IMG/VR virus record: IMGVR_UViG_3300008258_000005
Span: 1 to 62,854 of that record
Direction: 5' to 3' (one strand)
Source of the DNA: a virus
DNA: 62,854 bases
Part shown: piece after piece, positions 1-9,782 of the stretch
Position numbering within the stretch: the stretch's first letter is position 1
How the letters are laid out: each line of letters opens with the position of its first letter
Program-made: the position numbers and the translations under genes
Notes under the pieces: model-generated
What the model saw: only the letters and a program-made list of their open reading frames with translations
Told to the model about the DNA's origin: nothing
Databases searched by the model: none

Positions 1-3000
1 GATTTCTTCCATCTTAACTAAAGTTTCTGCTCCTAAGACTTGCTCCACAATAGTAAACAAATCTACTACTGCTGTATTAACAGTCCTAAACTCTTTGTCT
101 ACAGACTCAATAATTTTTTCTTGGATAGTAAAATGCTCTGCAGTTCTAGCATTTGGGTCACCAGGCCTATATATTTTACTAGTACTTACTATTTGATTCT
201 TACTCTGTACTTCAGATTTTGCTTCCTCTGTTGTAGCTACTTCTACTTTAACTTCACTTACAATCTTTTGATTGTTTGCTAGTGTATCAATAACATTTGT
301 TTCAGCAGTAGGTTGTTCTGCAGGTAAACTAATCTTAGCCTCTACTTTTTTAGTCTTTGCTTTCTTAGTTACAGGAGCAGGAATGGCAGTAGTTCTTTCT
401 ATCTCTTCGGCAGTTCTTTCGTCAACCTGTGTTGCTACTATTGCTGGTACCTCAACTTCTGCTTCGGGACCTGTAAACTTAAGCTTTGCTAAGTCAAGGT
501 TTGCTTTGATTAAAAGTAACTCAAACATGTGAGTGTAGTCCTCTTCAAGCACAGGCTCACTGTTTGCAACCTTCTTCATTAACTCTAAGGTTTTTGCTTT
601 CTCTTCTACTGATACTTCGGCCGCCTCCATAATAGAGTACATCTTAGCCAAAGCAGAATCCAAGGAAGTAGAACCTAGAACTTCTCCTAATAGGTTTTGA
701 ATAACAACACCACGTTGGGCATTGTACTCTTCATCTGTAACAATATCTCCTGCTGCTTGACTTGCTGTTGCTGTAAGTCTACTCTTTGGCATAGTTTCCA
801 ACGCAGTAAGACCTTGTGCAAACTCTGGAGTTACATCTGATTGAATCAACTCTGGAACTTCAATGCTAACTTCTTTGCCAGTTTCCTCTGACTTCTCTTT
901 AGCAGTTACATTATTTCTTGTTTCTTCTACAGTTGGAGTTTCAGCAGCTTTTCTCTCTTCTTTAATTTTTTTAATCTCAGCTAACTTCTTGTCAATTTTT
1001 TCTTTATTGTCTGCTTTATATTCAAGATAAGATATCTTGTCGTAGAAAACACTCTGAGCTAAAGAAGTATCATCAGCCATAACTTGCCTAACAGCTTCTG
1101 CTTCCTCTGTTACTTTAGTAAGTAAGTCTTTAACCCACTCTGTGTAAGCTTCTGTCTGAGCAGCTGCATCAGTCATTCCCATTATCTCGCTAGGTGCTAC
1201 AGCGTCTATAGCAGTTCCAACTACCTTAGCAATAGTTTGCTTTCTTTCTAAAACATCATCGTATTGATTATTAAGTTCAGCAAGCATCTCAGCCAACTCA
1301 TCTTGCTGTTCTTCTGTTAAGTCCGCAATTCGCTTATCGTTGTCTATAGGATCTCTTTCTTGAGTACTGATTTCTTCAGTACCATCAGGTTGCATTTCTA
1401 TAGTGTCACCACTTTGTCCTGAGCTAGATACTGACTCTAAGTACATTGCAGTAACTCTTTCTGTATCTGCTTCAATTGCTTCTAACTGCTGATCAAATGA
1501 TCCATTAAAATAAGCAACTAAGTCTCCGCCTCTGTCTGGAGCCATGACAGCTTGTGCTAATACTCCTTGAAGTTCATCTTGTGATGTAATACTAGTAGGA
1601 GTAGTGGTGGGAGTTTTGTTCTCTATAGCGTCAACTAAAGGATTATAAGTGCCTCCTGCAATTGCATCTTGCTCGGCCTGCTCTCTTTCATCTTTAATCT
1701 TTTTGACGTTATCTCTGTACTGTCTAATACTTTCAACAAAGTAACCAGGTCTTCTACTTGCAACAACCGTCGCCGCATAGTCCTCAAGATTTGATCCTAA
1801 GTTTTCTATGTCTTCCGTTCTAGCAAAACGAGTTAACTGTAACTTACCATTAATACTATTGTCAAGAACTCCTTTTTTATCTTCATCTGTTAATTGACTG
1901 TAGAAATCAGACTTCTTTTTATACTGGTCTATTGTCTTAGCTGCCTCTTCAGACATAGCTATCAGCTCTTTCTTTTGGTCTTCAGTATAAGTCTGTTTGT
2001 CTAAGGAAGTAAGTTTCTCATCAATTGAGTTTTTCTTTAAGATGTTCTTAAAGTAATCAAACTGAAGATGTTGATCTTCCATTAAATCTGTTAGCTGCTC
2101 TAGTTTCTTATTGTCTAGATTCTTAAGATTACGAACTCCGTATTCTTTTTCTATTGCCTCTAACTCTTGTATCTTACCTAAAGCAGTAGCAGCTTTGTCG
2201 GCTGTTATCTTACCTGCCTTTAACTCTTGGTCTATTTTGTTTTTATAGTACTGAGCATTAAGCATGATGTCGTACATCTCACCATACTTTCTATTTTCAT
2301 TATGTGCCTTTATCTGTTTACCTGCTCCGATTGGAAACGTAAAGTAACTTCCTGAAAATGCTGTAATCAAACCATCAACTGTTAATTCTTTTGCAGGTTC
2401 TCCTTTTAAGTTTGCTAGCCCTTCGTTATCAGCAAAGAAGTTCATTAACTCTGCTGACACTTCTTCTATTCCTTCCTCAGTTCCACGAGCCAACATAAAC
2501 CTACCTACAGAAGCTCCCTTACCAGCTAGATTCAAAGATCTTGTAGCTAAGTAATCTAAAGTCGTAGGACTAAAAGCATCACCAAAAACATTGCCATATA
2601 AAGTTCTGTATTGCTGATAACTACCTACCCAGGCTTTGCCGAAGATACCTTTCTCCGCAAAATCATCTAAGTACTTCATATCAGGAAATATGTTCTCTGT
2701 AAGAACTTCTATTCCTGTAGATATACTCGCAATTGCATGTGCCTTAGTTCTAGCATTCTCTACGCCCTTCTCGTATAAGTCTCTATAAGTAGCGACAAAC
2801 TGTTGGGGGTAAACAATTGCAGTCATACTCATTGCGTTAGGTACTCTTGCACTCAACTGTTGTACTAATGGATTCTTACTAGCTGCTGTTACATTTTGAA
2901 ATGCTGCTCTATAACTACCAGTCTTTGCAAGTGTGCCTGTGAATTGTGCTGCTCTTGCACTACTCATCATTCCTTTTGCAGTTAGAGTCTTTAAATTCCT

Positions 3001-4938
3001 AGCCATTAATCGGCCAGCACCACCTGCAATGGCACCACCACCATACATTGACCCTACTATTAGAGGTAACATCTCACCTCCTTGGAATACTAATGCACTT
3101 GGGTTGTACTCTCTGTTACCTTCAGCATCTTCAAAAATAAAATCTGCAGTAGTTTGATATTGTCCTCTAGAGTTAACCTTATCAAAGTTTACTAATTCTT
3201 CAACTGTAACTGCGTTATTGAATCTACGTCCTTTTGTCTCTAGCCATTCCCAGCCTGTAGCACCTCCTAGTCCTTCAATTATGTTTCCTAAAAACTGCTG
3301 AGCTACTCCCTGTGCTACCTTTTGACCAGTACGTCCTACTATATAAGCTCCTTTAGCTACTCCATAATCCTGCTTAAAGTAAAACTTACTTAAAGCTTCT
3401 TTCTTTTCTTCTCTTTCTACATATGTACCTAAGAAGTTAGTAAGCTCTTTGTTTGTCTTAAATGCTTCTGGATTATGAATCTCACTAGTTTTGTCAATCA
3501 ACTTTTTATTAAAGTCAACACTTTGTTGCAGTACTGAGATTTCTTTCTGAATCTCCTGTAGTCTGTTTGGAGTTATAGTAGACGACTCAGCTTCTTTAAC
3601 AAGTTGTTCTTGTCTTTTTACCGCAGTAATAACTTTATTGGTCAACTCAGTAGTAATACCTTGACCTAATTGTAGGTGCGATTTGATTAAATCTCCTTTA
3701 AAGCCATCATACCTACTTTCATTAACTTCTCCTAAAGCACCAGTAGTCAATGGAGTGCCTTCTAGAAATCTCTGAAGAGCAATTTCATTTATTACCTTCT
3801 TACCCCCTGTTTCAATGTCCGCTTCAGTTAGTGCTCTATCAAGGTAGTTTTCGTTGTAGATGTCTTTAAGTACCTTAGTAAAGTCGCTACTAACAGTAGC
3901 CAATCCACCTGCTTTGTTTTTAAAAGAGTCTAGACTTTTTAAGAAATCTTCGTCTGTTTTAAAGTTAGTTCTTAACTGTTCTAACGCACCAACTGTTTCT
4001 TTACTCTTAATAGCAGTAACTCTCTTTTCGTAGGTATCCTCAAGAGAATTCTTAAGTTTGTTTAACTCAAGTTTCTTTGCAGTAATCTTACCTACTCTTT
4101 CTTGGCTATCCTTAATAGATTGTTGATCTCCACTTCGAATAGCTGACTGACTCCAATACTTAGACTGTTCCTCTAAATCTTTTAGTTGACCATCAATATC
4201 GGTATAAAGTAACTTCTTAGTTTTTACTAAATCAGGAATACTGGTAGATTTAAAGTAATTACTAGCACTAGTTTCAAAAGACTTTACTCTCTGTTTCTCT
4301 TGTTCTTTTACTTCGGCTTGTTTTTCAGGAGTCAACATACTAGTTAAATCTCCGACTAAGCTAGTCTCAGACACAGGCTTACTTAGGATAGAAGCAGTTC
4401 TTTGAGCTGCTACTTGAATCCCTTCATTTGCATTCTTTACTCCCCAACCATTATTCTTCAGTGAATTCTCTATATAAAGTAAATCATCTTTTACTTCAAT
4501 GTTCTTTTGTTGCTCTAACTCTTTCTGTGTAGGCATATACCTATCATCAAAAAAAGTTTTTAACTTCTTTTGTGAACCAGTTGCTACGGGTGCTTGAACC
4601 ATACCAGGTGCATTGGCTAGGTAAGAACCGTCTCCTGTGTTTCTTTTGTAGCCTTCTTTTATCATGTCATCCCACGTTTTACTAATAGTAGTAGAAGGGG
4701 TGGGATTAGTAACCTTTGCAGGAGTTGTAGAAGCTACCCCTGGCGTATTTATATTAGTGCTAGAGGCAGTACTAGGTAAACTAGTAAGCATACTAGACTT
4801 TAAACTTTCTTGAGTATAGAAGTTTATTCTAGTTTGTGCTGCTTGTAAATCTATATTACGGCCTTCTGCAAATGCCCTATCTGAACTAACGCCTTTTGAC
4901 ATCAGTCCAATTGCTTTGATTGTTCCTGGGGTGTACAT
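1..4938 (-). CDS. Giant internal virion (cargo/ejection) protein, C-terminus cut by window edge
   Basis: The reverse strand is open from an ATG at 4938 to base 1, giving 1646 codons with no stop, so the gene continues beyond the window. It is mostly hydrophilic and helical, with long charged coiled-coil stretches. Gly/Ala-rich hydrophobic patches lie near residues 530-560 and 615-640, and an acidic region follows about residue 1150. I see no enzymatic motif. Very large proteins downstream of the tail genes are typical of crAss-like phages, where they fill the tail barrel or capsid and some are ejected. It is the last gene visible in a late operon of similar proteins and starts 12 nt after the upstream stop. 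Cargo role is inference from position, size and composition. Confidence 0.75.
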   Translation of the reverse strand, partial: MYTPGTIKAIGLMSKGVSSDRAFAEGRNIDLQAAQTRINFYTQESLKSSMLTSLPSTASSTNINTPGVASTTPAKVTNPTPSTTISKTWDDMIKEGYKRNTGDGSYLANAPGMVQAPVATGSQKKLKTFFDDRYMPTQKELEQQKNIEVKDDLLYIENSLKNNGWGVKNANEGIQVAAQRTASILSKPVSETSLVGDLTSMLTPEKQAEVKEQEKQRVKSFETSASNYFKSTSIPDLVKTKKLLYTDIDGQLKDLEEQSKYWSQSAIRSGDQQSIKDSQERVGKITAKKLELNKLKNSLEDTYEKRVTAIKSKETVGALEQLRTNFKTDEDFLKSLDSFKNKAGGLATVSSDFTKVLKDIYNENYLDRALTEADIETGGKKVINEIALQRFLEGTPLTTGALGEVNESRYDGFKGDLIKSHLQLGQGITTELTNKVITAVKRQEQLVKEAESSTITPNRLQEIQKEISVLQQSVDFNKKLIDKTSEIHNPEAFKTNKELTNFLGTYVEREEKKEALSKFYFKQDYGVAKGAYIVGRTGQKVAQGVAQQFLGNIIEGLGGATGWEWLETKGRRFNNAVTVEELVNFDKVNSRGQYQTTADFIFEDAEGNREYNPSALVFQGGEMLPLIVGSMYGGGAIAGGAGRLMARNLKTLTAKGMMSSARAAQFTGTLAKTGSYRAAFQNVTAASKNPLVQQLSARVPNAMSMTAIVYPQQFVATYRDLYEKGVENARTKAHAIASISTGIEVLTENIFPDMKYLDDFAEKGIFGKAWVGSYQQYRTLYGNVFGDAFSPTTLDYLATRSLNLAGKGASVGRFMLARGTEEGIEEVSAELMNFFADNEGLANLKGEPAKELTVDGLITAFSGSYFTFPIGAGKQIKAHNENRKYGEMYDIMLNAQYYKNKIDQELKAGKITADKAATALGKIQELEAIEKEYGVRNLKNLDNKKLEQLTDLMEDQHLQFDYFKNILKKNSIDEKLTSLDKQTYTEDQKKELIAMSEEAAKTIDQYKKKSDFYSQLTDEDKKGVLDNSINGKLQLTRFARTEDIENLGSNLEDYAATVVASRRPGYFVESIRQYRDNVKKIKDEREQAEQDAIAGGTYNPLVDAIENKTPTTTPTSITSQDELQGVLAQAVMAPDRGGDLVAYFNGSFDQQLEAIEADTERVTAMYLESVSSSGQSGDTIEMQPDGTEEISTQERDPIDNDKRIADLTEEQQDELAEMLAELNNQYDDVLERKQTIAKVVGTAIDAVAPSEIMGMTDAAAQTEAYTEWVKDLLTKVTEEAEAVRQVMADDTSLAQSVFYDKISYLEYKADNKEKIDKKLAEIKKIKEERKAAETPTVEETRNNVTAKEKSEETGKEVSIEVPELIQSDVTPEFAQGLTALETMPKSRLTATASQAAGDIVTDEEYNAQRGVVIQNLLGEVLGSTSLDSALAKMYSIMEAAEVSVEEKAKTLELMKKVANSEPVLEEDYTHMFELLLIKANLDLAKLKFTGPEAEVEVPAIVATQVDERTAEEIERTTAIPAPVTKKAKTKKVEAKISLPAEQPTAETNVIDTLANNQKIVSEVKVEVATTEEAKSEVQSKNQIVSTSKIYRPGDPNARTAEHFTIQEKIIESVDKEFRTVNTAVVDLFTIVEQVLGAETLVKMEEI

Positions 4939-4949
4939 TTAGAATCTAA

Positions 4950-6638
4950 TTATTCGGTCTCTTTTCCTTCAAGTTTTTTCTTCATTGCTGCATTAGCTGA
5001 CGCTCTAGCTTGCTCTTCTGATTGACCTAACTTGATTGCTCTTTCGTAGTTTGTATTCCACTCTTTTTGTACTGTTTCTGATGGAGTGGCACCTCCGCTA
5101 CTTTTAGAACCTCCTAGGTCTTTACGAAACTGCATTGTCTCCAAAGTTAAACCAGAGTTAAAGATATCAGTTACAGGTCTAGTTAGGAAATCATCTATTG
5201 ATGTTTCCACTCTACCCAATCCCTGTGATCTGTTTAATGATACTTTATCTTTACTTCCTTTAGAACCTTCGTAAGTTCTGTAAACAGCTTGCAAAGTTCT
5301 TAACTCTCTTGCATAAAGTTCTACTTGAGTAGGACTAAGTTTTGCGGCATTCTCGTTATTTAAGTTATAAAGTTGATTGATAACCTGATCAATTTGTTCA
5401 GAAGGTTTCTTGCTTGTGTCTAGTTTAAAGTCCTTACTCATGTAATTGGTAACTCGTTTCAAACTATTCAAGCTTACTTGACTACCTACAGAATAGTTCT
5501 CTTGCTCAAACTCAAACTGTTTAGTCAATCTACTCTGTGCACCTTGGGCAGCAATCTCACCTAATCTGTTTCTGTGTTTCATGTTCTCCATGTACACTCT
5601 ATCTTCTTTCAACTCTACTTTAACTTCTTCTTTAGTCAAGTTACCTGCAATACCACTGATAAACCTGCTAGTGAAGAACGGAACATATTCACCCATATCA
5701 AAATCATCTGGGTTCATATTAATGTTTTCGTTAGCTGCAGTTATGTAATTCTCACTCTTTTGAATAATGCTTTCTACTTCTCTCAAGTTTGCTTTATCTT
5801 GGGCAGTCATCTTTTTTGGGTCTATAGACGTTAGCCTAGAACGTTCTTGCATTGCTTCTTTCTTAGCTTGGTCGTACATCAACTTCTCTTCTTTGTTGTG
5901 ACCTACCCAAGTTTGATAAAGAACATCGTTACCTAAACGATACATATTAGCTTGTGCGTGTATCTGAAGTTGGGCTTGCTGTGCAGGAGTTAAACTGTTT
6001 TGAAGACGAGCCATGATTTGCTCTCTAGTTTTTCTTTTAACATCAACCTGTTGAATATATCCTGCAGGACCTTCTTTAAATACAGTAGCAGTTTCAGCAG
6101 ATACCTTCTCTTCAATCTCACGTAACTCCTTTGTAATATCTGTGTACTCTACATAGGCTTTGTTCTTCTGCACTTTTTTACCAAGACCACCTTTCTCAAT
6201 GTGTTCTTGGATATCGTACATGTAAACTAAATCGTTATCTGCGTTTCTTTTTTCTTTAGCAACACCAGACAATTGCTTTTGGCGATTCTGATACTCTACT
6301 CCCCAATCAATACCTGCCTTAATGTACTCATCATTTTCAAAAGGTTTACCCAAGTTAATAACAGCCTCTACGTTATTCATGTTTGAGAAATCCAAACCTG
6401 CATTCTCCTGTACGTTCTTAACTAACTTATTTAACTCTTGGTCAAAGTAATTACGTTCGTCATCTGTCAATAACATACCACGGAGTTTTCCGTAGTTATC
6501 TAGATTCTGTTTGATTTGCTTTCGACCTTCGTCATACATCTCCTGCTTCTTCATTGCAACCTTTATAAGGTCGTCTGCAGGAAGAGCATTTACGTAATCG
6601 TTGGTGACAAATCTAGTATGTTGTGCTGAAATAGCCAT
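4950..6638 (-). CDS. Putative internal virion (cargo) protein
   Basis: This 562-residue protein is hydrophilic, rich in Lys, Glu, Gln and Asn, and predicted mostly helical, with no signal peptide or membrane segment. The N-terminus carries a short 'LPADDLIKVAMKKQEMYDEG' stretch of a style I associate with crAss-like internal proteins. The C-terminus is a Lys/Glu-rich helix. It sits between a 959-residue cargo-type protein and the giant gene, with 11-12 nt gaps, so the three are probably translated from one late transcript. Expected place is inside the particle. I do not recognise a catalytic domain, and the specific function is unknown. Confidence 0.75.
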   Translation of the reverse strand: MAISAQHTRFVTNDYVNALPADDLIKVAMKKQEMYDEGRKQIKQNLDNYGKLRGMLLTDDERNYFDQELNKLVKNVQENAGLDFSNMNNVEAVINLGKPFENDEYIKAGIDWGVEYQNRQKQLSGVAKEKRNADNDLVYMYDIQEHIEKGGLGKKVQKNKAYVEYTDITKELREIEEKVSAETATVFKEGPAGYIQQVDVKRKTREQIMARLQNSLTPAQQAQLQIHAQANMYRLGNDVLYQTWVGHNKEEKLMYDQAKKEAMQERSRLTSIDPKKMTAQDKANLREVESIIQKSENYITAANENINMNPDDFDMGEYVPFFTSRFISGIAGNLTKEEVKVELKEDRVYMENMKHRNRLGEIAAQGAQSRLTKQFEFEQENYSVGSQVSLNSLKRVTNYMSKDFKLDTSKKPSEQIDQVINQLYNLNNENAAKLSPTQVELYARELRTLQAVYRTYEGSKGSKDKVSLNRSQGLGRVETSIDDFLTRPVTDIFNSGLTLETMQFRKDLGGSKSSGGATPSETVQKEWNTNYERAIKLGQSEEQARASANAAMKKKLEGKETE

Positions 6639-6650
6639 AGGTTACTTATC

Positions 6651-9530
6651 TTATTTGGTTTTGGTATTTGTAGTCTTTTTAGCTTTATCTACTTCTGGGA
6701 TACCTGCGGTATTACTATACATACCTTCTAGTTGAGCTGCAAATTCTTTGTCAGCATCTTTCTTTACTGTCAAGGAACGAGTCTTAGGATCGTAGTCAAA
6801 GCTACGTACAAAGTTGTTATACCAGAATTGTTTACGTGCTTCTTCCTGTTTCCATACAGACCTCTTCTGACTAGCAGAGGCAATCAACGCTTGACGTTGT
6901 GCAGTAACTGCGTCATCTGCTTGTGCAATCAAAGTATTGTATACTCTATCCAAAGATTGCATATCGTAAACATCTTCTTGGAATCTACTTTGTGCGTTAT
7001 ACTGGTCAGCAGCTGCTCTTTGTTGTGCATCAAAGTTTTGCTTCTCAGAGAATACTCTCTGCTTAGCACCAAGTGTAGCAATCAAAGCTGTGTTTGGATC
7101 TCCTCCTGCATTCATAGCAGCTACATAAGAATTGTCAATATCTTGTAACTGAGGTTGAATGTTTAATGTTTGAGGCATCAAGTAAGGAGCATTATAGTCC
7201 ATAGGTGCATATGCAAACATCTGAGATGCTGCTACACCGTAAATCTCAGGAGCTAACTGAGGATAGTCAAAACCTTCAGGGTTGTACTTACCCATTGTAG
7301 CACCTTCAAGTTGTTTATTATAACCTTTTCCTGGATCTTTGCGTTTACGCTCTTCTCCTGGTTTCTCTTTAGGTTTCAAAGGTTCGTCCTCAAAGCCTAA
7401 CAATTGGCCCATAGCAGTATTACCGTGTCGTCTATCATCATCAGAGATAGGCATACCTAAAAACATTTGGTCTGCTAAACCTTCGGGGGCTACTTTAAAT
7501 CCTCTAAGACGGTCCTTGTCTTTACCTCTTTTTTTCTCTGCTTGTTTTACAGAAGCAATTGCTTTGTAAGCAGCTTGATACTTTTGTACAGCATCAAGGT
7601 TTAACTCAGGGTTATCTATCTTATACCTAGTCTGACCATTAGCATCTTTGTATGCTACTGGCTTATTCTTCAAAAAAGGCAAAGAGTTAGGACTAGTTCT
7701 ACCTGCCTTTACATCCTCAACAAACTGTGAAGATTCTATATAAGCTTTGTACTTCTCAGCAGCCTTTTGTCTTTGGATATCTGGATCGTATCCCTTGTCT
7801 AACTGGAAGTCAAACAACTCAGCCTCTTGGCCCATACCTTTATAGAAGTTACGGATAGCTGTTAGGTCTGAGTTTCCACCTTCTAGGATATTTACTAGTT
7901 CGTCGGCACTACTGATTTTTAAGCCTTCATTCTTTACAGTATTGTTGAATGCATCTGTTAACAATGGATTGAGTTCGTCTCCAAACTCATTCAATCTATT
8001 TCTTAATAAGTTAGTAGGGTCATTGCCATATTGCTCGGCTAATTGTTTACCTGCAAATTCTCCTTGGTTCTCAATAAAGATCTTCTTACCATTAGGTAAA
8101 GTTTTGTAGTATACAGAACTAGGGTCTGCTGCATTAGTCTTACTTTGAGTTCCTGTCTCGTCACTTAGTACTTGCTTATTCTGCTCAGTGGCTGTATTAA
8201 GACTAGGAGTAGCAGTAGCGCCTAAAGTGGCAGGGTTGTTTGGTTGATTCTGTGCAGCGTTGTAGAAAGAATAGTTATCTTCCATATTGCCAAGCATTCT
8301 AATACCTGTATCTGCATCTATTCTGCTGTTGGCTACTGCATTATCTACAGTGTCTTTTAGATTGTCTAAAAAGTCTTTTTGTCTTTTAGTCTCTGCTTCA
8401 GCTTCATCAGCTTTAGTACTTAAGTTCTCTTCATTCCAACTAGAGTAAGGCGTAGAAAAATCCCTCTTTGTCACCGCTTGTTCGGTATAGTTAGGATTGT
8501 TGAACATTCCTTGACCCATGTAGAACCCTTTTTGTTGTTCTGGAGTTAAAACTACTGGAGCATTAGGACCAAAAAACTTTGCGTTATTAATGCGAAATTG
8601 TTCTTGCTGTTGTGGTGTAAAGATTGCAGAAGGATTGCCCATACCAAACTGACCTTTTCTCATACCTTCAGGTTCCATTTCACCAGTAGAGTTGCCGTTT
8701 ATTCCTTGTTGAATCTGAAACAACTCTTGAAGTTTTTTCATGTTTCTATCAAACAAAACTTCTGCAGTACTTCTATCAACAGCTTTAGCGTGTGGGTTGT
8801 CTAGAATTTTTTTGTACTTAGTAATGTCGTATTTTTTAGCTTCATCGCTAAACGTCTTGTTTAACCCTGGAACTTTAAGATGGTCAGAGAATACAATAGT
8901 ACCTTCAGGCAATACAAAGTTTTCACCTCCTTGAGAATGCTTCTTTCCTCCTACTATGTATGTGTCCATGTTAGGCATCATAAACATCTCACCACGCTCT
9001 AACTCTGCTTCTTCTGCACCTGAATCTGTACCTGTGCGAATCTCTGCACCATGCTTAGCATAGATTACACCTTGGCTTCCTGGTCTTGCCATGTACTCAT
9101 ATTCATTAGGCATGTAACGAGGACGGTCATTTAAGTTTTGAATACGTTCGGTATTGTCTTGACGAGTTTGGATGTCATCGTAAATACCTTTAATAGCTGA
9201 GGTTGTACCTACAGCCATACGGGCATAATCTCTCCAATCTCTTTTGTAAGGTTCTGCTTCTGCCCCTACTATATTAATTTTTTCATCTCCTGCTTTCTCA
9301 GCTTTTGTATCAATAGTAACTGGGTTATACTCAGGGAGTTTAACGTTAGGTTCTGCCCCAGTACTCCAATCGTATGGAGTACCTTTACTAGGCAATGACT
9401 GAGATATATCTTTAGTAATATCAGGTATACCCAACATATCTGTTGGATTCTTAACCATAGGATCTGTTTGGTACTTCTTCTTAAAAAGTTCCGTCTTTAG
9501 ACCCTTAACTCTGTTTTTTCCAGTATTCAT
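6651..9530 (-). CDS. Putative internal virion protein with Gly-Gly/His 'cargo' domain
   Basis: This 959-residue protein has a low-complexity N-terminus. Residues about 145-215 form a compact domain containing 'YAKHGAEI', 'GGKKHSQGGENFVLPEGTIVFSD' broken over two strands, and 'VPGLNKTF'. I recall similar His-x-x-Gly-Gly, Leu-Pro-x-Gly and Phe-Ser-Asp patterns in structural proteins of Bacteroidota phages. The rest is Gln/Asn/Ala-rich and helical, ending in a Lys/Thr tail. A canonical promoter (-7 at 9592-9599) lies directly upstream, so this gene probably heads its own transcript with the next two genes. It is likely packaged in the virion, but there is no enzymatic signature. Confidence 0.75.
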   Translation of the reverse strand: MNTGKNRVKGLKTELFKKKYQTDPMVKNPTDMLGIPDITKDISQSLPSKGTPYDWSTGAEPNVKLPEYNPVTIDTKAEKAGDEKINIVGAEAEPYKRDWRDYARMAVGTTSAIKGIYDDIQTRQDNTERIQNLNDRPRYMPNEYEYMARPGSQGVIYAKHGAEIRTGTDSGAEEAELERGEMFMMPNMDTYIVGGKKHSQGGENFVLPEGTIVFSDHLKVPGLNKTFSDEAKKYDITKYKKILDNPHAKAVDRSTAEVLFDRNMKKLQELFQIQQGINGNSTGEMEPEGMRKGQFGMGNPSAIFTPQQQEQFRINNAKFFGPNAPVVLTPEQQKGFYMGQGMFNNPNYTEQAVTKRDFSTPYSSWNEENLSTKADEAEAETKRQKDFLDNLKDTVDNAVANSRIDADTGIRMLGNMEDNYSFYNAAQNQPNNPATLGATATPSLNTATEQNKQVLSDETGTQSKTNAADPSSVYYKTLPNGKKIFIENQGEFAGKQLAEQYGNDPTNLLRNRLNEFGDELNPLLTDAFNNTVKNEGLKISSADELVNILEGGNSDLTAIRNFYKGMGQEAELFDFQLDKGYDPDIQRQKAAEKYKAYIESSQFVEDVKAGRTSPNSLPFLKNKPVAYKDANGQTRYKIDNPELNLDAVQKYQAAYKAIASVKQAEKKRGKDKDRLRGFKVAPEGLADQMFLGMPISDDDRRHGNTAMGQLLGFEDEPLKPKEKPGEERKRKDPGKGYNKQLEGATMGKYNPEGFDYPQLAPEIYGVAASQMFAYAPMDYNAPYLMPQTLNIQPQLQDIDNSYVAAMNAGGDPNTALIATLGAKQRVFSEKQNFDAQQRAAADQYNAQSRFQEDVYDMQSLDRVYNTLIAQADDAVTAQRQALIASASQKRSVWKQEEARKQFWYNNFVRSFDYDPKTRSLTVKKDADKEFAAQLEGMYSNTAGIPEVDKAKKTTNTKTK

Positions 9531-9591
9531 TAACTTAAAATATTAATTAACTTTAGAAGTTAAGTATACTTGAACTTAAAAAGTTTAAATA

Positions 9592-9621
9592 CAAATATAC
9601 TCTATTGTCAAGAAAAATCAA
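9592..9621 (-). promoter_or_regulatory. Bacteroidota-type promoter (TTG-N19-TATATTTG)
   Basis: On the minus strand, TATATTTG (9599-9592) is preceded at exactly 19 nt by TTG (9621-9619). This fits the known Bacteroidota -33/-7 promoter (TTG/TTTG and TAnnTTTG). It lies 62 nt upstream of the 959-residue gene, in the only sizeable gap of this late cluster. Confidence 0.75.
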
Positions 9622-9628
9622 GCCTTAC

Positions 9629-9781
9629 TTAGCCTTGACCTCTGCTCGCCTTATGGTAGTTCTTGCTTTGCTTTAACTTAGAAGATTTAGTTTTAGCGTG
9701 AACTCCAGGACGACTAACTTTTCCTTTCTCTTTATACAAAGAAGAATTAGAAGTTACTTTGGTAGATTTTTTAGTTGCCAT
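9629..9781 (-). CDS. Small basic conserved phage protein (50 aa)
   Basis: A 50-residue ORF lies between the 548-residue gene (stop at 9783) and the promoter at 9592. It is strongly basic, with Lys, Ser and Arg making up nearly half the residues, and has the core 'KGKVSRPGVHAKTKSSKLKQ' and the C-terminus 'ASRGQG'. I recognise this style of tiny basic protein from many crAss-like and other phages, where its job is not established; binding packaged DNA is possible. The start ATG is adjacent to the upstream stop, supporting translational coupling. The ORF is short, but composition and context make it convincing. Confidence 0.8.
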   Translation of the reverse strand: MATKKSTKVTSNSSLYKEKGKVSRPGVHAKTKSSKLKQSKNYHKASRGQG

Positions 9782-9782
9782 A

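Noticed and set aside
40-532. Two plus-strand ORFs of 80 and 86 codons
   Set aside because: They lie antisense to the continuous reverse-strand giant gene (1-4938), which has convincing protein composition. The plus ORFs are compositionally odd shadows.
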